From the NCBI GenBank assembly GCA_003116975.1, contig BGKB01000131.1, positions 124,001 through 188,000 of the forward strand: a DNA stretch of 64,000 nt, written 5' to 3'. The DNA is from Aurantiochytrium sp. KH105 (Eukaryota; Sar; Bigyra; Thraustochytrida; Thraustochytriidae). How positions within the stretch are numbered: position 1 is the first letter of the stretch; every line of letters begins with the position of its first letter. Below the pieces are notes generated by a model. That model did no database searches and was not told where the DNA came from. It saw nothing but the letters and a program-made list of their open reading frames with translations. Below are positions 28,870-39,026 of the stretch, one piece after another. Position numbers and translations under genes: made by a program.

Positions 28870-30219
28870 AGCGGCTTCGTCTGCGCTCCGGTATTGCTTG
28901 CCACCTTGATCCCTTCTTGCTCGCTGTCGCTTGCGTGCGTTTGCAGGTACTACTTTGCTGAGCTAAGCAGAGCAGAGCTTAAGAGAGCAGAGCAGAGAGT
29001 AGAGCAGAGCAGAGCAGAGCAGAGCTGAGCAGAGCTGAGCTGCGCGAGCGAGCGAGCGATCGAGAGATCGAGCTGAGCTGAGCTGAGCTGAGCTGCACGC
29101 ACGCAAGGTTCAGGACCTTGGGCCTCGCGCGCTTGCTGCTCGTACTCTGTCAGCTTCTCTCTCGCCCGCAAGAGACCGCTCGCTCGACCGCTCGCTCTGA
29201 CAAGCCGAGCAGCCTGGCTCGCCCGGGTATCCGGCGTCCCCCGGCCCGCGCGCGAGGACTCCAGCCAGCGGCCGGGTTGCTTGGTCTCTCCGCTGCGGCG
29301 CGCCGCGGCCATGCACGCCCCGCGAATGCAGATGTGGTTTTGGGTGTCTGGATGTGGTTTCAAACGAGGCTTGGATCCAGCCCGACAGCGCCGCGCGCGA
29401 CCGCGCGACCGGGCGGGCGGGCGTCTGCAAGCAGCGGCGAGCCGCGCAGCCCGGGCCTCGCCTGGCCGGCCTCGCCTGGCCTCGCCTCGCGCGGCGGCCG
29501 CTGCGCAGACTGGAGTGGAGCGGAGCGGCGTGGAGTGGAGCAAGTGGATTTGCGCGTCTGACTGACACTGCGAGTCTAGCACTGCGTTCGTAGTTGGTGC
29601 ACTTGCGCCGGCACATTGTCGGCTTTCGAGGCAGGAGTTTCACTTGCGCGTTTCCGAACTTTCACTTGTGCGCCGTTGCACAAGCCGAAGTCCCGCCGGC
29701 CCAAAAGGTTGACCCTTGCAAGGGTCGGTTTATTTACGATAGGCCTTTTTCAGCCTTGTCAGAGGCCAACGGATACATGCATGCGAGGTCGAAGTCGAGG
29801 TCTTCAACGCGTGCACGCGCTGCGCAAGAGATGGACAGGAGAAATACACACGCATACACAGAGATAGAGGAAGGGAGAGAGTATAGACAAGGCTTAGAGT
29901 AGAGGCCGCTGTGGCTGGACTGGTCGGACTGTGAGGACGATAACGTCTACTCGTAGCGGTTCGATTTCTTGTTGATTTGGACTTTCATTTTCGTTTGCTG
30001 GCCGGCCGGCGCCTTGCGCAGGCGGCGCCTGGCCTGCACCGCGGAACGAGGAGGAGGCGAGACGTGTGACAAGGTCGCGTCTCCGTCTCTCTCTCTCTCT
30101 CTCTCTCTCTTTCGTATACACGTATACACTCTCGCGTTCGCGTTAGCGTCGTCACCGGACCCTCGTCAGGAGCTGTCTGCGCAAGGGCGCGAAGAGCAGA
30201 CGATTACAACGCAGCTTTC
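28870..30219. promoter_or_regulatory. Divergent intergenic region, Sec6-like / EF-hand-ARM genes
   Basis: This 1.35-kb head-to-head spacer contains AGAGC pentamer arrays at about 28966-29040, then GAGCTGAGCT repeats to 29092, and a GC-rich block (29200-29530) rich in GGCCTCGCC. A pure (CT)n tract at 30085-30111 and a doubled CGTATACA motif (30113-30128) sit about 90-135 bp before the ATG at 30220. No gene is convincing. Confidence 0.5.
30085..30111 (+). repeat. (CT)n homopyrimidine tract just upstream of a start codon
   Basis: About thirteen CT dinucleotides in the presumed promoter or 5' UTR of the plus-strand gene starting at 30220. Such tracts can act as GAGA/CT core-promoter elements in other eukaryotes; function here is unproven. 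Confidence 0.8.
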
Positions 30220-32775
30220 GTGCACTTGCAAAAGATGGAGATCGCTCGCGTGCACCTCAAGGCAGACTTTCGAGAAAGCAAGGTGCGAGAATGGGGCATC
30301 AACGTGCTCGAAAGAGCCCGCGTGAGCTTTGCGCGCGAGGCTGCACCAGGAGAGCTCACCATGAACGTCGACACCTTTGTACAACTTTTCCAAGAGCTCA
30401 GCACCAAAGACGCTGTGCGTTTGTTCAAACAGTTCAGCGAGCGTGCTTCTGTGCGAGACATGACGCGCGCACGATCGGCAAGAGGCAGCGCGCTGACCAT
30501 ATTTACGGGCATGTGTCTCTTGTGCGGCGCATCGCCGCTCGAGAAATTGCGTTTCCTCTTTGACGTTTTTGATCTCAGCAAAAGCGCCTCGCTATGGGCA
30601 GACGAGTGCGCAATCTTCCTCACGTGCATTCTTCGTGCCTTTGGCACGCTTGCGGATCACGCTCCAGCGCTTTTGAAAAAGAATCCGCAGGTTCTTGACG
30701 CCATTGTCCAGAGGCCCTTTCAGGAGCACGCCATTCTTTATCTTTCTTGGCCCATGTTCCGCGACTGGGCATTTCAGGTCATGCAAGACCTCGTGGTCGA
30801 CCGCGACCACACTATTGACACGCCTTCGAATCCGATGCACAGAAAAACGACAAAGCGACGAGCACGATCTGGCGTCGCCATTCCTGACGCCGAGCAAGAT
30901 CGTGAGTCCCAAACAGACCAACCCCGAGCCGACGAGGAGGAGACTGCCTTCGGCGCTCGAGCCAACAACCAAATGAGTCCATGCGAGTGCGGCGTCGAAA
31001 GTGGCGCCAGTGAGGAAAGCGAATTTCCTGTTCGGCGTGGCAGCTCACGACTGGGAGGGAGCAACAAATTGACGCGAGGGCCAGAGATTATTGGACCCGA
31101 AGAAGATAGCACCCTAGAAGATGTGTCCGCAAGCGTGGACATTTTGAGTCTCGAAGAAGACGAGCAACAAGATGAAGAAGGAGCAAGGAGAGTGGAGGAA
31201 AGAACTTACGCAAAAGCTGCCCCGGAGTCCAGCCCTCGGGGCGAAGGCGACTGTGAGGACATTCAGCATGGTCAAGATGACATGGACGAGGAAGGGGACG
31301 CCGACGATTTCCTGGATGCGAACCAGGCCATGGATCAGATCTTGAGCTGTTTGCCCGAGATTGACGCTGGCGATCTCTCAAGTTTGCCGTGGCTGCTCAA
31401 CGCGACACGCATGCTTGCAGAGCATGACGAATGTGCGACGCTGGGCAATATCGTGCCACAGATTCTTCCCTTGGTATGCAATGTAGCCGCCTGCGAGGAT
31501 CCTGATCTGGCCATGCAAGCTTTCCAGGTTCTTGGTGCAATTATCGACGGCGCTCCTGAAAAGGTCTGCGAAAGCAGTGATACTGTGAATGAGCGCGCAT
31601 TACTAGAAATGTGTCTTGTTCGTAGCGTGGACGCGGATCCCCTCATCGGAGCCGCCGCTAGTACGTGTTTGTACCGCATCGCCGAAAAGCAGCCATATGG
31701 CTTTGGGCGCACATTGGCAGCCCTCCTTGAGGCTGGCACTTTGCATGATCTTTCGAGCGTCATCTTGCAGTGCGCAAACACGCTGGAACAGCTCTTGGAC
31801 TGCATGCCTCCGCCAGAGGAACTCGATGTTGGGATGGATGGCCGTCTCGGACTTTTACTCTCAGCGCTCTGTTTATGGGCGCATGGGTCGCTGGAAGACT
31901 GCAAACACACGGCCAAGATTCTTGTTGTCAAGCTTGGCATTCGCTACAGTGGAGATCCGCAATGGGACGAAGCCATTGCCAAGACGGAATCGGTTCTTTT
32001 GCAGGCTTGGAACCAGGGCATGGATCCGACTCCCGAAGAGGAAGCCGCAATGGAGCAAGAGCAGGAGCAACGCCGACGACGTGAAGAAATGATGGCGAAA
32101 CTTGGTGAGGACGACGAGGCGGGAGCAATTGAGCGAGACTTGGCAGAACGCGGCTGGCTCGTCCCTGCGGGCAGAGTCCCACGACCTTGCAATGCCGATG
32201 AGGCGTGCATGTACCCGCAGGTTTTTGCCATCCTGGGGTACAGAGGCCGCGGCGGTCCCAGCGTTGGCGTTCCTCCACAAAGCACCTTTGATCGCTCGGG
32301 GACCTTTCGCAGGCGAGAAGTGGTCAAGGAGTCGCGTACGGTAGAGTTCATGAAGGTGTTATGGAACGGCAGTGTTCAAGTTTGGGAGGAAACGGAGGAA
32401 ACTGTCAAGGAGACGACGCATCTAGAGGCGGCAAATGGCGAGTTTGCACATCGTGAAAAGGTCAAGCTCACTCAGAGGGAAGCCGTCAATGGAGAGTCGA
32501 CCAAGGAGGACAAGTCTCGTCGTGACTATGTGCATCTCAAGAACACCACGGGAGAATTTGCCACATATGTGGACTGCGCCTCACCGACAAGTCCCCAGAT
32601 CGCTGCAACTTCGCCGGACTGGTCATCATTTGGCTTTGGCACTGGAGGCCCGCAAATTTCATCTTCTACCCACGTCGCCTCTCTCTTTGACACAGCGTCT
32701 GGGCCGCAGCAAGCTGAGGAAAATCATGAGTCCACCGTTACTTACGTTGTTCATGAACCCGAATCCCCGTTATGA
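30220..32775 (+). CDS. Large protein with EF-hand-like N-terminus and ARM/HEAT-like middle, function unknown
   Basis: The frame encodes 851 residues. Residues about 48-145 are helical and EF-hand-like. LRFLFDVFDLSKSASLWADE fits an EF loop (D, S, S, S, L, W, E at the ligand positions), although oxygen ligands at 3, 5 and 7 are Ser rather than Asp/Asn, so calcium binding is doubtful. Residues about 215-360 are acidic and disordered. Residues about 370-600 form short helical repeats resembling armadillo/HEAT units (for example IVPQILPLVCNVAACEDPD). A charged coiled-coil stretch (about 605-650, EEEAAMEQEQEQRRRREEMM) follows, then a repetitive E/K/T-rich tail. The start MHLQKMEIARVHLKAD is chosen because upstream sequence is simple repeat; Met6 is also possible. 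I do not recognise an orthologue. It is convergent with TypA. Confidence 0.8.
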   Translation: MHLQKMEIARVHLKADFRESKVREWGINVLERARVSFAREAAPGELTMNVDTFVQLFQELSTKDAVRLFKQFSERASVRDMTRARSARGSALTIFTGMCLLCGASPLEKLRFLFDVFDLSKSASLWADECAIFLTCILRAFGTLADHAPALLKKNPQVLDAIVQRPFQEHAILYLSWPMFRDWAFQVMQDLVVDRDHTIDTPSNPMHRKTTKRRARSGVAIPDAEQDRESQTDQPRADEEETAFGARANNQMSPCECGVESGASEESEFPVRRGSSRLGGSNKLTRGPEIIGPEEDSTLEDVSASVDILSLEEDEQQDEEGARRVEERTYAKAAPESSPRGEGDCEDIQHGQDDMDEEGDADDFLDANQAMDQILSCLPEIDAGDLSSLPWLLNATRMLAEHDECATLGNIVPQILPLVCNVAACEDPDLAMQAFQVLGAIIDGAPEKVCESSDTVNERALLEMCLVRSVDADPLIGAAASTCLYRIAEKQPYGFGRTLAALLEAGTLHDLSSVILQCANTLEQLLDCMPPPEELDVGMDGRLGLLLSALCLWAHGSLEDCKHTAKILVVKLGIRYSGDPQWDEAIAKTESVLLQAWNQGMDPTPEEEAAMEQEQEQRRRREEMMAKLGEDDEAGAIERDLAERGWLVPAGRVPRPCNADEACMYPQVFAILGYRGRGGPSVGVPPQSTFDRSGTFRRREVVKESRTVEFMKVLWNGSVQVWEETEETVKETTHLEAANGEFAHREKVKLTQREAVNGESTKEDKSRRDYVHLKNTTGEFATYVDCASPTSPQIAATSPDWSSFGFGTGGPQISSSTHVASLFDTASGPQQAEENHESTVTYVVHEPESPL

Positions 32776-33222
32776 CGTCATGACGACGACGCTGAACGAA
32801 CATGCAGTTAGCCGACCTCTTGCGAGATCAGCCGCAGACGATAAGAACCGTATGACCACAATGCCAACAATCCAACTCTTTCTGTTTCTGTTTTTTGGAG
32901 AGGAGAAGGGGGGAGACGGAGAGAATATTTTTTTTCGTTTGTTTTCTTATGTTGATGTGGTGGGATGGTATAGACTTGATGGAGAGGTTGCGCGTACATG
33001 AGTTGGGTGGAGTGAGACGAGGAGGCTATTTCCGCCGCTTTACATCCCAAATTTTACGCGAGACCTCGGTTGGTTTCTGACATTCAAATAGTTTTTTTAA
33101 CGCCACCTTGTCTTGGACTTGCCGTTGTGCGAAGCAAGAAGAGCTCTTGAGACAACTCAAATTCAAGACGACAGGAGGAGAAGTGGAAGCTGCGTCCCGG
33201 AAAGGAACAAACTTTGGGCTGC
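32776..33222. other. Convergent spacer before TypA stop
   Basis: A 447-bp convergent spacer, AT-richer than the genes, with T-rich runs at 32875-32945. It should contain the 3' UTRs of both neighbours. No gene seen. Confidence 0.55.
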
Positions 33223-35229
33223 TTAGTTCTTCCTGGCCTTGCGCACGCTGCCGAGCACACTCTTGCGCAGACGAATGGCATGTGGGGTCACCTCGATGAT
33301 TTCATCCGAGTTGATGTATCCGATGGCGTCCTCAAGTGTCAAGACACGGGGCGGCGTGAGACGAACAGTGTCATCCTTGCCCGCAGCGCGAATGTTGGTG
33401 AGCTTCTTGGTCTTGGTGATGTTGACCTCGATGTCCTCACTTCGCGAGTTCTCGCCGATGATCATGCCCTGGTACACGTCCGTGTTGGGGCCAATGAAGA
33501 GCTCACCGCGTGCCTCTGCAGAGTCGAGCGCATACGAGGTGGCAATACCCGCAGCGGAAGAGAGAATGACGCCCTTGCGGGAATCGCCAATGCGACCCTT
33601 GTGGGGCTGGTACTCGAAGAAGACCGAGTTGACGATGCAGTCACCGCGGCACATGCGCGTGATCTCAGCACGCAGACCGACCATGCCACGGGATGGGATG
33701 TGAAAGGACATCTTGCGGCGCGAGCCCTCCTCATTGAGTGACGCATCTGTGAGGTCGCCCTTGCGGCCGATCACGAGTTCCATGACCTTGCCGGCAATCT
33801 CCTCGGGAACGTCAATGCTTATCTCCTCGACAGGTTCGAGCTTCTTGCCCTCGTCGTCCTCGATGAAGAGAGCCTTGGGCGGCGACACACTGAGCTCAAA
33901 GCCCTCACGACGCATGGACTCGATGAGAATGCCGAGCTGCATCTCACCACGGCCGTGCACCTCAAAGGACTCGCGTCCGTCAATATTGCGCGTCTCCTTT
34001 TCGATCTGAATGGCGACGTTGGTCAGCGCTTCGCTGTGAAGGCGCTCCATGAGCATTTGCTGCGTAAGCTTGCTGCCACCGCTGCTCTCCTTGTTGCCCG
34101 CGAGTGGGGAGTCGTTGACGGCAAAGAACATGCTAATGGTTGCCGGGTCCAGCTTGGGGGCCTTGAGAGGGCCGTGGGAGGCAGCGCTTTGAGCGCAGAT
34201 CGTGTCACCGACGCGGCCATCAAGGATGCCAGCAATGGTTACAAGATCGCCAGCCGTGGAACCGTCAATCTCGTAGCGCGCGGTACCGACACGCTTCATG
34301 AGCTTGACGACAGTCGCAGCGTCGTCGACCGTCTTTCCGTCCGGGTTCATAACGTGCACCGTATCGCCGGTCTTGAGGCTACCGCTGAGGATGCGACCCG
34401 TGAGCAGGAGCTTGCCAAGATGAATACTAGGGTCGGATTCCATGATGCTCACGAGCATGCGGAGGTCCGACGTGGTCTTATCGATGCGCGGGGACGGGAT
34501 GGTACCGACGATGGTGTCCAACAGCGGGGTCATATCGCCCTTGAAGGACTCAAGTTCACCCTCGGACGGCAGCGCAAGCGAAGACCAGCCGTCTTTGCCG
34601 GAAGTGTAGATGGTCTTGTACTCGAGCTGGTCGTCGTTGGCATCGAGCGAGCAAAAGAGATCAAAGACCTCGTTTTCGACTTCGGCGACGCGGGCCGTGG
34701 GGCGATCGACCTTGTTGATGACAACCACGGGCAAGAGTCCGAGCGCGAGGGCCTTACTGAGGACGTACTTTGTCTGGGGCATGGGGCCTTCGGTGGCGCA
34801 CACGACGAGACAGATGCCGTCGACCATGGAGAGCACGCGCTCCACTTCGCCGGAGAAATCACTGTGTCCCGGGGTATCGACGAGGTTGATAGTCTTTTCG
34901 CCGTGGGGCATGCTGGTGACCTTGGAAAGAATAGTGATGCCGCGCTCGCGCTCGAGGTCGTTGGAGTCCATCACGCGGTCGTTCAGAGCCGTGCGGGCGT
35001 CGGTCGACGACAGCAGGGCGTCCACAAGCGTGGTCTTGCCGTGGTCGACGTGCGCCACGATGGCCACATTGCGGAACTTGTCCCCCTCGGGCGCCGTCGC
35101 GAGTCCCCGCGCAAACCCTGCTGCTGCGCTGGGGCCCGCCCTTGCCGCGAGGCCCGTCCTCGCGGCAGGAGCTGCCGCCGCCGGCAGCCTCCACGCGCCC
35201 GCCGCGGCGCGCAGCATGGCCGTCCTCAT
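33223..35229 (-). CDS. typA: TypA/BipA-family translational GTPase, probably mitochondrial
   Basis: The frame encodes 668 residues; bacterial TypA/BipA is about 605. The extra N-terminal 45-50 residues (MRTAMLRAAAGAWRLP...) are Arg/Ala-rich without acidic residues, a probable mitochondrial presequence. G motifs are complete: G1 AHVDHGKTT (59-67), RGITI switch, G3 DTPGHSDF (D118, catalytic-type H122), G4 NKVD (172-175). The C-terminal half has the BipA-specific signatures GRGEMQLGILIESMRREGFE and PSRGMVGLRAEIT. In bacteria TypA binds the 70S ribosome and supports assembly and stress growth; an organellar ribosome role is inferred. It resembles bacterial and organellar TypA rather than cytosolic eEF2, so the gene is of endosymbiotic type. 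TTAGGG-like motifs lie about 580 bp upstream. Confidence 0.95.
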   Translation of the reverse strand: MRTAMLRAAAGAWRLPAAAAPAARTGLAARAGPSAAAGFARGLATAPEGDKFRNVAIVAHVDHGKTTLVDALLSSTDARTALNDRVMDSNDLERERGITILSKVTSMPHGEKTINLVDTPGHSDFSGEVERVLSMVDGICLVVCATEGPMPQTKYVLSKALALGLLPVVVINKVDRPTARVAEVENEVFDLFCSLDANDDQLEYKTIYTSGKDGWSSLALPSEGELESFKGDMTPLLDTIVGTIPSPRIDKTTSDLRMLVSIMESDPSIHLGKLLLTGRILSGSLKTGDTVHVMNPDGKTVDDAATVVKLMKRVGTARYEIDGSTAGDLVTIAGILDGRVGDTICAQSAASHGPLKAPKLDPATISMFFAVNDSPLAGNKESSGGSKLTQQMLMERLHSEALTNVAIQIEKETRNIDGRESFEVHGRGEMQLGILIESMRREGFELSVSPPKALFIEDDEGKKLEPVEEISIDVPEEIAGKVMELVIGRKGDLTDASLNEEGSRRKMSFHIPSRGMVGLRAEITRMCRGDCIVNSVFFEYQPHKGRIGDSRKGVILSSAAGIATSYALDSAEARGELFIGPNTDVYQGMIIGENSRSEDIEVNITKTKKLTNIRAAGKDDTVRLTPPRVLTLEDAIGYINSDEIIEVTPHAIRLRKSVLGSVRKARKN

Positions 35230-35801
35230 GACGCGCCGCCGCCAAATCGCGCGACCCTGCGCCGCGATCTATCCAATCCAATCCGATCCAGCCCGCCGCG
35301 CCGCGACGCCGCTCGACGCGGCCGCCGCCCTGCCTGCCCGCCCGCCCGCCCGCCGCGACAGGCCTCGCTGGTCGCGCTCGCTCGCTCGCTCCGAGCGGCT
35401 TGCGTTGCGAGAATGGGTGAAGGCCGCGGCCGGAGGAAGAGAGGAGGAGCAGAGCAGAGATGCAAGCATCGGGAGAGATGCGATGGCGGCGTGGCGACCA
35501 CCCAATCGCGGAAGACGCCCCGGCCGCGAAACGCGCGAGCCCGCGCCGGAGAGGCCGCTCGCGGCGGGCGGGCGCGGCGCGCAGATGCGGCGAGGCTGCG
35601 GCAGGCCCCGCGCGGGTTTTCGGGGGAAGAGCGCGAGGTCCCGGGCCTCGCGCAGAAATGGCCGCGGAGAGTAGATACGCTTGCTTGCTTGCTGTTTTTA
35701 TGATGTGATGGGATGTGTGATTATGGGATGGGATGTGTGTGATGTTAGACGAAGCCGTGTGGTTCGCGGTGACCCTGGCTGTTGCAAAAAGCCGTCGCAG
35801 A

Positions 35802-35815
35802 TTAGGTTAGGGTAA
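35802..35815 (+). promoter_or_regulatory. Telo-box-like motif upstream of TypA
   Basis: TTAGGTTAGGGTAA, about 573-586 bp upstream of the TypA start codon. It shares AGGTTAGGG with the cluster upstream of PheRS alpha. On the TypA strand it reads TTACCCTAACCTAA. A regulatory role is inference from the plant telo-box analogy and from both targets being translation genes. Confidence 0.3.
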
Positions 35816-36600
35816 TGAGAGCGGCTTGCCCGCCTCGCCGGACTTGCATGGCTGCTTCTAGTTTTGTGTTTGCATGCCAAGGATACCTGAGCGCGGCGGT
35901 AGCAGACTCGGATAAGAAGTCCACGCGAAGAGTTCATGTGATTGCAACAAACCAAGTGCCGTGCTGCACCGGAGCGACGAAAACGGCCGAAGGACGTTCG
36001 ACTGAGCAAGGTCTGACGCACGCCACGCTGTGACGCTTGGATGCACAAGACTAAGTCTTTGCAGAGGTCGCACTCTGACCCGCCCAGTGGGATGGGACGG
36101 CCACGTTCGTGTACGAAAAGCCTCCATCTCCTCATTTTGTTCAGAACGCTCCACAAACTGACGACATTTTCCTGCCTGCCTGCCGGCTATTCCAGCTCGC
36201 CGCACCGGCAAAGAAAGAGAAGCGAGACGAGCAAAATCTAATGGCAGCGCGACAAGACTTGTGCACGCACTTCGCCTCAACGTGATAGTAGGCCTTTGTC
36301 CTTGTCGCCAACATGTATGCACACCTTGGTCCGACTCTGGGTCCGATGAAGTTCGCACACCCTGCATAGCTAGTTATTGAATTAGATGCAAGGCCACAAG
36401 ACACGGGGGAGATGAAACCACTTCGCCTTCCCCCCTCAGGGACAGAACACCCCTCGTACATAAGGCAGAAAGAGCAGACCCGCTTTGAGACGACAGGCGC
36501 GCGACGCGGCGAGCGCGCGGCAGCTGACGAGGAGCTGCTCGGCCCGGCCTCGTGCCTCTGCCTGCCCCCCCGCTCCCCCCCCCGCCCCCCCCCCTCCCCC

Positions 36601-36625
36601 NNNNNNNNNNNNNNNNNNNNNNNNN
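36601..36625. other. Assembly gap (25 N) within a poly-C tract
   Basis: Twenty-five Ns flanked by long cytosine runs (36569-36600 and about 36634-36680). The homopolymer is the likely reason assembly failed; the true gap length is unknown. Frames reading through it should not be trusted. Confidence 0.97.
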
Positions 36626-36734
36626 CCTCTGCCCGCCCCCCCCCTCCCCCCCCCCCCCCCCCCCCTCCCCCTCCCCCCCCTTGCTCGAGGCCGCGCGTGC
36701 AGGACCAGGGGCCGAGTACGTACCGTGCACGAAG

Positions 36735-36783
36735 ACGTCCACGTCCACGTCCACGTCCCCGCCAACGTCTACGTCCACGTCCC
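36735..36783 (+). repeat. ACGTCC hexamer array upstream of the PqiA-like start
   Basis: Five or six ACGTCC/ACGTCT units with one CCGCCA interruption end about 42 bp before the ATG at 36825. Each unit holds an ACGT core like bZIP target sites. It is in the presumed 5' UTR or proximal promoter. Confidence 0.6.
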
Positions 36784-36824
36784 GAGCTCAAGTTCACGTT
36801 TACGTGGACTACCCGACGGGCAGA

Positions 36825-38681
36825 ATGGAGAACGTGGACCTCAATTCGAAGCACTCGCTGCATCATGTGTACCCGCAGCGCGTGAGCATTGTGACGCTGC
36901 TGTTCTTGCTGGGCAATGTCGGGCTGCAAATTTACTCGCATGTTGGCTTGAGTGCCGTGGTGCTGTCGAACCAGAACCCAGGGGAAAGCGACTCTTTTTC
37001 GGGGATCGCAGAATCCGGAGCCGCTGTCAATGACACAGAGTTTCAGATTTACTTTTGCGAGACGGGCCAGTACAATTACCCTGACGTCATGGAGGAATGT
37101 GTTTTTAGCTTTTCCGCGGCGAGTCTGCGAACGTGTCTGCGCGAACAGGGTGTTGAGGGCACTGATGACACCGTAGACTGTCTAGGCGTTGCTACTTCTT
37201 GCGTGCGCAACACTTGCGGAGGAATATGCGCCTGCGTCAGATATCCAACAGAGGGCGCAGAGTGCGATGAGGAAGCATGCAACTCGTGCGTGTCCGACGA
37301 CTGCATTGCCCCGCTCGAGGTGTGCTGGGGCGTCTCGGTAGATGCTTTCGAGGACACTGATTGCTCGACGATCGGCACCGAGACGGAGCGGCGTGTGTTG
37401 GATGAATTTGAAGCCTCTGAGAGCCGCGCACTCGCCGACGAACCTGAAGATGGTCTGTACGTGGTCTACGAGGTGAGCTTTATCTCGTCGGTCAAGGATG
37501 CGATCAACGGAGAAGCTTATGGCATTGCGGTGGTCATTCTGATTTGCTCAGGCATCTGGCCTTATACAAAGAACATCATCATGTTTGTGGCATGGTTCGT
37601 GCCCATGACAGCCGCCACCCGAAGCTCGATCCTCAAGAACTTGACGCGCCTGGCCAAGTGGTCCATGGTGGATGTTTTTGCCGTAGTCATTATCGTGTGC
37701 GGCGTGCGTATCGAGAAAACGATCGGAGCGGGCGAACTCGTGGTGCTTGCGGAGCCGCGCATTGCCATCGTAACTTTTGCAATCGCAGCAGTTTGGGATT
37801 TGGTCCAAGGCGAGTATATGCGTGCCAAGCATCTCGAGCTGCTGGAGCGCTGCTCGGACCAAGCCCCAGGCACGAACTCCAACAAAGCCCTGGTGAAATC
37901 GCTGCGCTTCTCACTCGAAGGCTCGTACGATGCAACGTGCAGCCTCTTTGGCAAGTTGTTCTGGTTCATGTGGTGCTTTGCCCAAGTGGGTCTCGCCTTT
38001 GCTGGTGTCGCAGTGCCGTGCATGTCGTTTTCCATTACGGGTTTGGCTGCCTCTCTCGAAGGCACGAACGGTTACGAGTACTCCGCAGGCAACATCTTTT
38101 CCACATTGGTGTCGCAAGAGCGCCTCGACTTGATGCGTGAGCCAGGAATGAGCGTGGTGCTCATGATTTTCTATCTTGTTATGGTCTTTCTCGTGCCTAT
38201 TGCGCAATACATTGTAATCGCGGTGGCATCTTTTGTGGGCTGGAACAAGCCTCTGGCCACGGCCACGGACATTGTGGGTGGTTTCGCATGCCTCGACGTC
38301 TTTGTCCTCTCCTTTGGCGTCGTCATTGCGGAGTGGGATATGTTCATCAACAAGGCCATCGGCACTCAAGCTCAGGATCTCTGTCCCACGGACGACGTTG
38401 TCTGCCTCGGTATGCAGTCCGAGATTCTCGTGGGCTTTTATCTCCTCGTCGTTGCCGTCATCCTTGGCTGGGTAAGCGAAATCTTTTTCACATATGGATT
38501 TGCTCAGGCCTTTCATCCCGTCGAGCACATTTGGATTGCGGACGTTCTCTTTGGCAAGCCGGCGACAGCATGTCTCACAAAGGCCGCGGCATTGCCAGAC
38601 GCTGAGAATCAAGGGCCCGATGTGCCTCCGACCGCAAAGGTTGCCGAAATCCCTGTCGCTTCGACCGCAACCATGAACTAG
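36825..38681 (+). CDS. Eukaryotic PqiA-like integral membrane protein with Cys-rich loop
   Basis: From ATG 36825 (MENVDLNSKHSLHH) the protein has 618 residues. The frame stays open upstream through proline-rich sequence across the assembly gap, which I exclude. A first membrane helix at about 18-40 is followed by a soluble Cys-rich loop (about 80-200, fourteen Cys, for example SCVRNTCGGICACV), probably disulphide-bonded in an extracytosolic space. Two modules then resemble bacterial PqiA: GIWPYTKNIIMFVAWFVP ... AKWSMVDVFAVVIIVCGVRI (about 243-297) and GGFACLDVFVLSFGVVIAEW (about 485-505). Each lies among several hydrophobic helices, ending in a short polar tail. In E. coli PqiA works with the MCE protein PqiB in transport between inner and outer membranes; the substrate here is unknown. 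It is convergent with eEF3. Confidence 0.85.
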   Translation: MENVDLNSKHSLHHVYPQRVSIVTLLFLLGNVGLQIYSHVGLSAVVLSNQNPGESDSFSGIAESGAAVNDTEFQIYFCETGQYNYPDVMEECVFSFSAASLRTCLREQGVEGTDDTVDCLGVATSCVRNTCGGICACVRYPTEGAECDEEACNSCVSDDCIAPLEVCWGVSVDAFEDTDCSTIGTETERRVLDEFEASESRALADEPEDGLYVVYEVSFISSVKDAINGEAYGIAVVILICSGIWPYTKNIIMFVAWFVPMTAATRSSILKNLTRLAKWSMVDVFAVVIIVCGVRIEKTIGAGELVVLAEPRIAIVTFAIAAVWDLVQGEYMRAKHLELLERCSDQAPGTNSNKALVKSLRFSLEGSYDATCSLFGKLFWFMWCFAQVGLAFAGVAVPCMSFSITGLAASLEGTNGYEYSAGNIFSTLVSQERLDLMREPGMSVVLMIFYLVMVFLVPIAQYIVIAVASFVGWNKPLATATDIVGGFACLDVFVLSFGVVIAEWDMFINKAIGTQAQDLCPTDDVVCLGMQSEILVGFYLLVVAVILGWVSEIFFTYGFAQAFHPVEHIWIADVLFGKPATACLTKAAALPDAENQGPDVPPTAKVAEIPVASTATMN

Positions 38682-39026
38682 CCAGCTCACTTTGTAAGAG
38701 CAACCTTTTTGTCTTTTTCTACTGTTTGATCTTCTCGCAACAATTTTGGTGTGATTCCCGAGTCATGTCGTGTGGTGGTCTCGAGGTGACGTGCAACCAA
38801 AGATGCGATACAAAATTGAGAGCTCCACAGCAACCACAGCGCCGCCGAGTGCTTGGACCCCAACTTTGCACATCGCATCGTTGCAGGTTTTCCCCTCATT
38901 TCATTCCTACAATACAACCGACAGCGGGTCCGGAAAAATCGTTCACAACTGGGAGAAAAAAAAAAAGTAAAGAATACATCAGAATCCAAAAAACACAGAT
39001 TTGTTTGTGAAAGGTTAATGTCAAAT
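38682..39026. other. Convergent spacer PqiA-like / eEF3
   Basis: A 345-bp spacer between two opposing stop codons, with an A-run at 38957-38967. It should hold both 3' UTRs. Nothing else seen. Confidence 0.6.

Larger units (their letters stand above)
35230..36824. promoter_or_regulatory. Divergent intergenic region TypA / PqiA-like gene, including an assembly gap
   Basis: A 1.6-kb head-to-head spacer. 35230-35670 is extremely GC-rich, with no family-like ORF. 35700-35745 repeats GGGATGTGTGAT-type units. 35802-35815 is telo-box-like. 36550-36680 is a poly-C tract with Ns. 36735-36783 is an ACGTCC array. No gene is credible; the long proline-rich frames here come from the poly-C run. Confidence 0.5.

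Noticed and set aside
28966-29092. Regular AGAGC/GAGCT repeats considered as a CRISPR-like or minisatellite array
   Set aside because: No constant repeat-spacer structure; simple pentanucleotide expansion in a eukaryotic promoter region.
36552-36824. Proline-rich N-terminal extension of the PqiA-like protein
   Set aside because: Generated by poly-C sequence and 25 unknown bases; not trustworthy.
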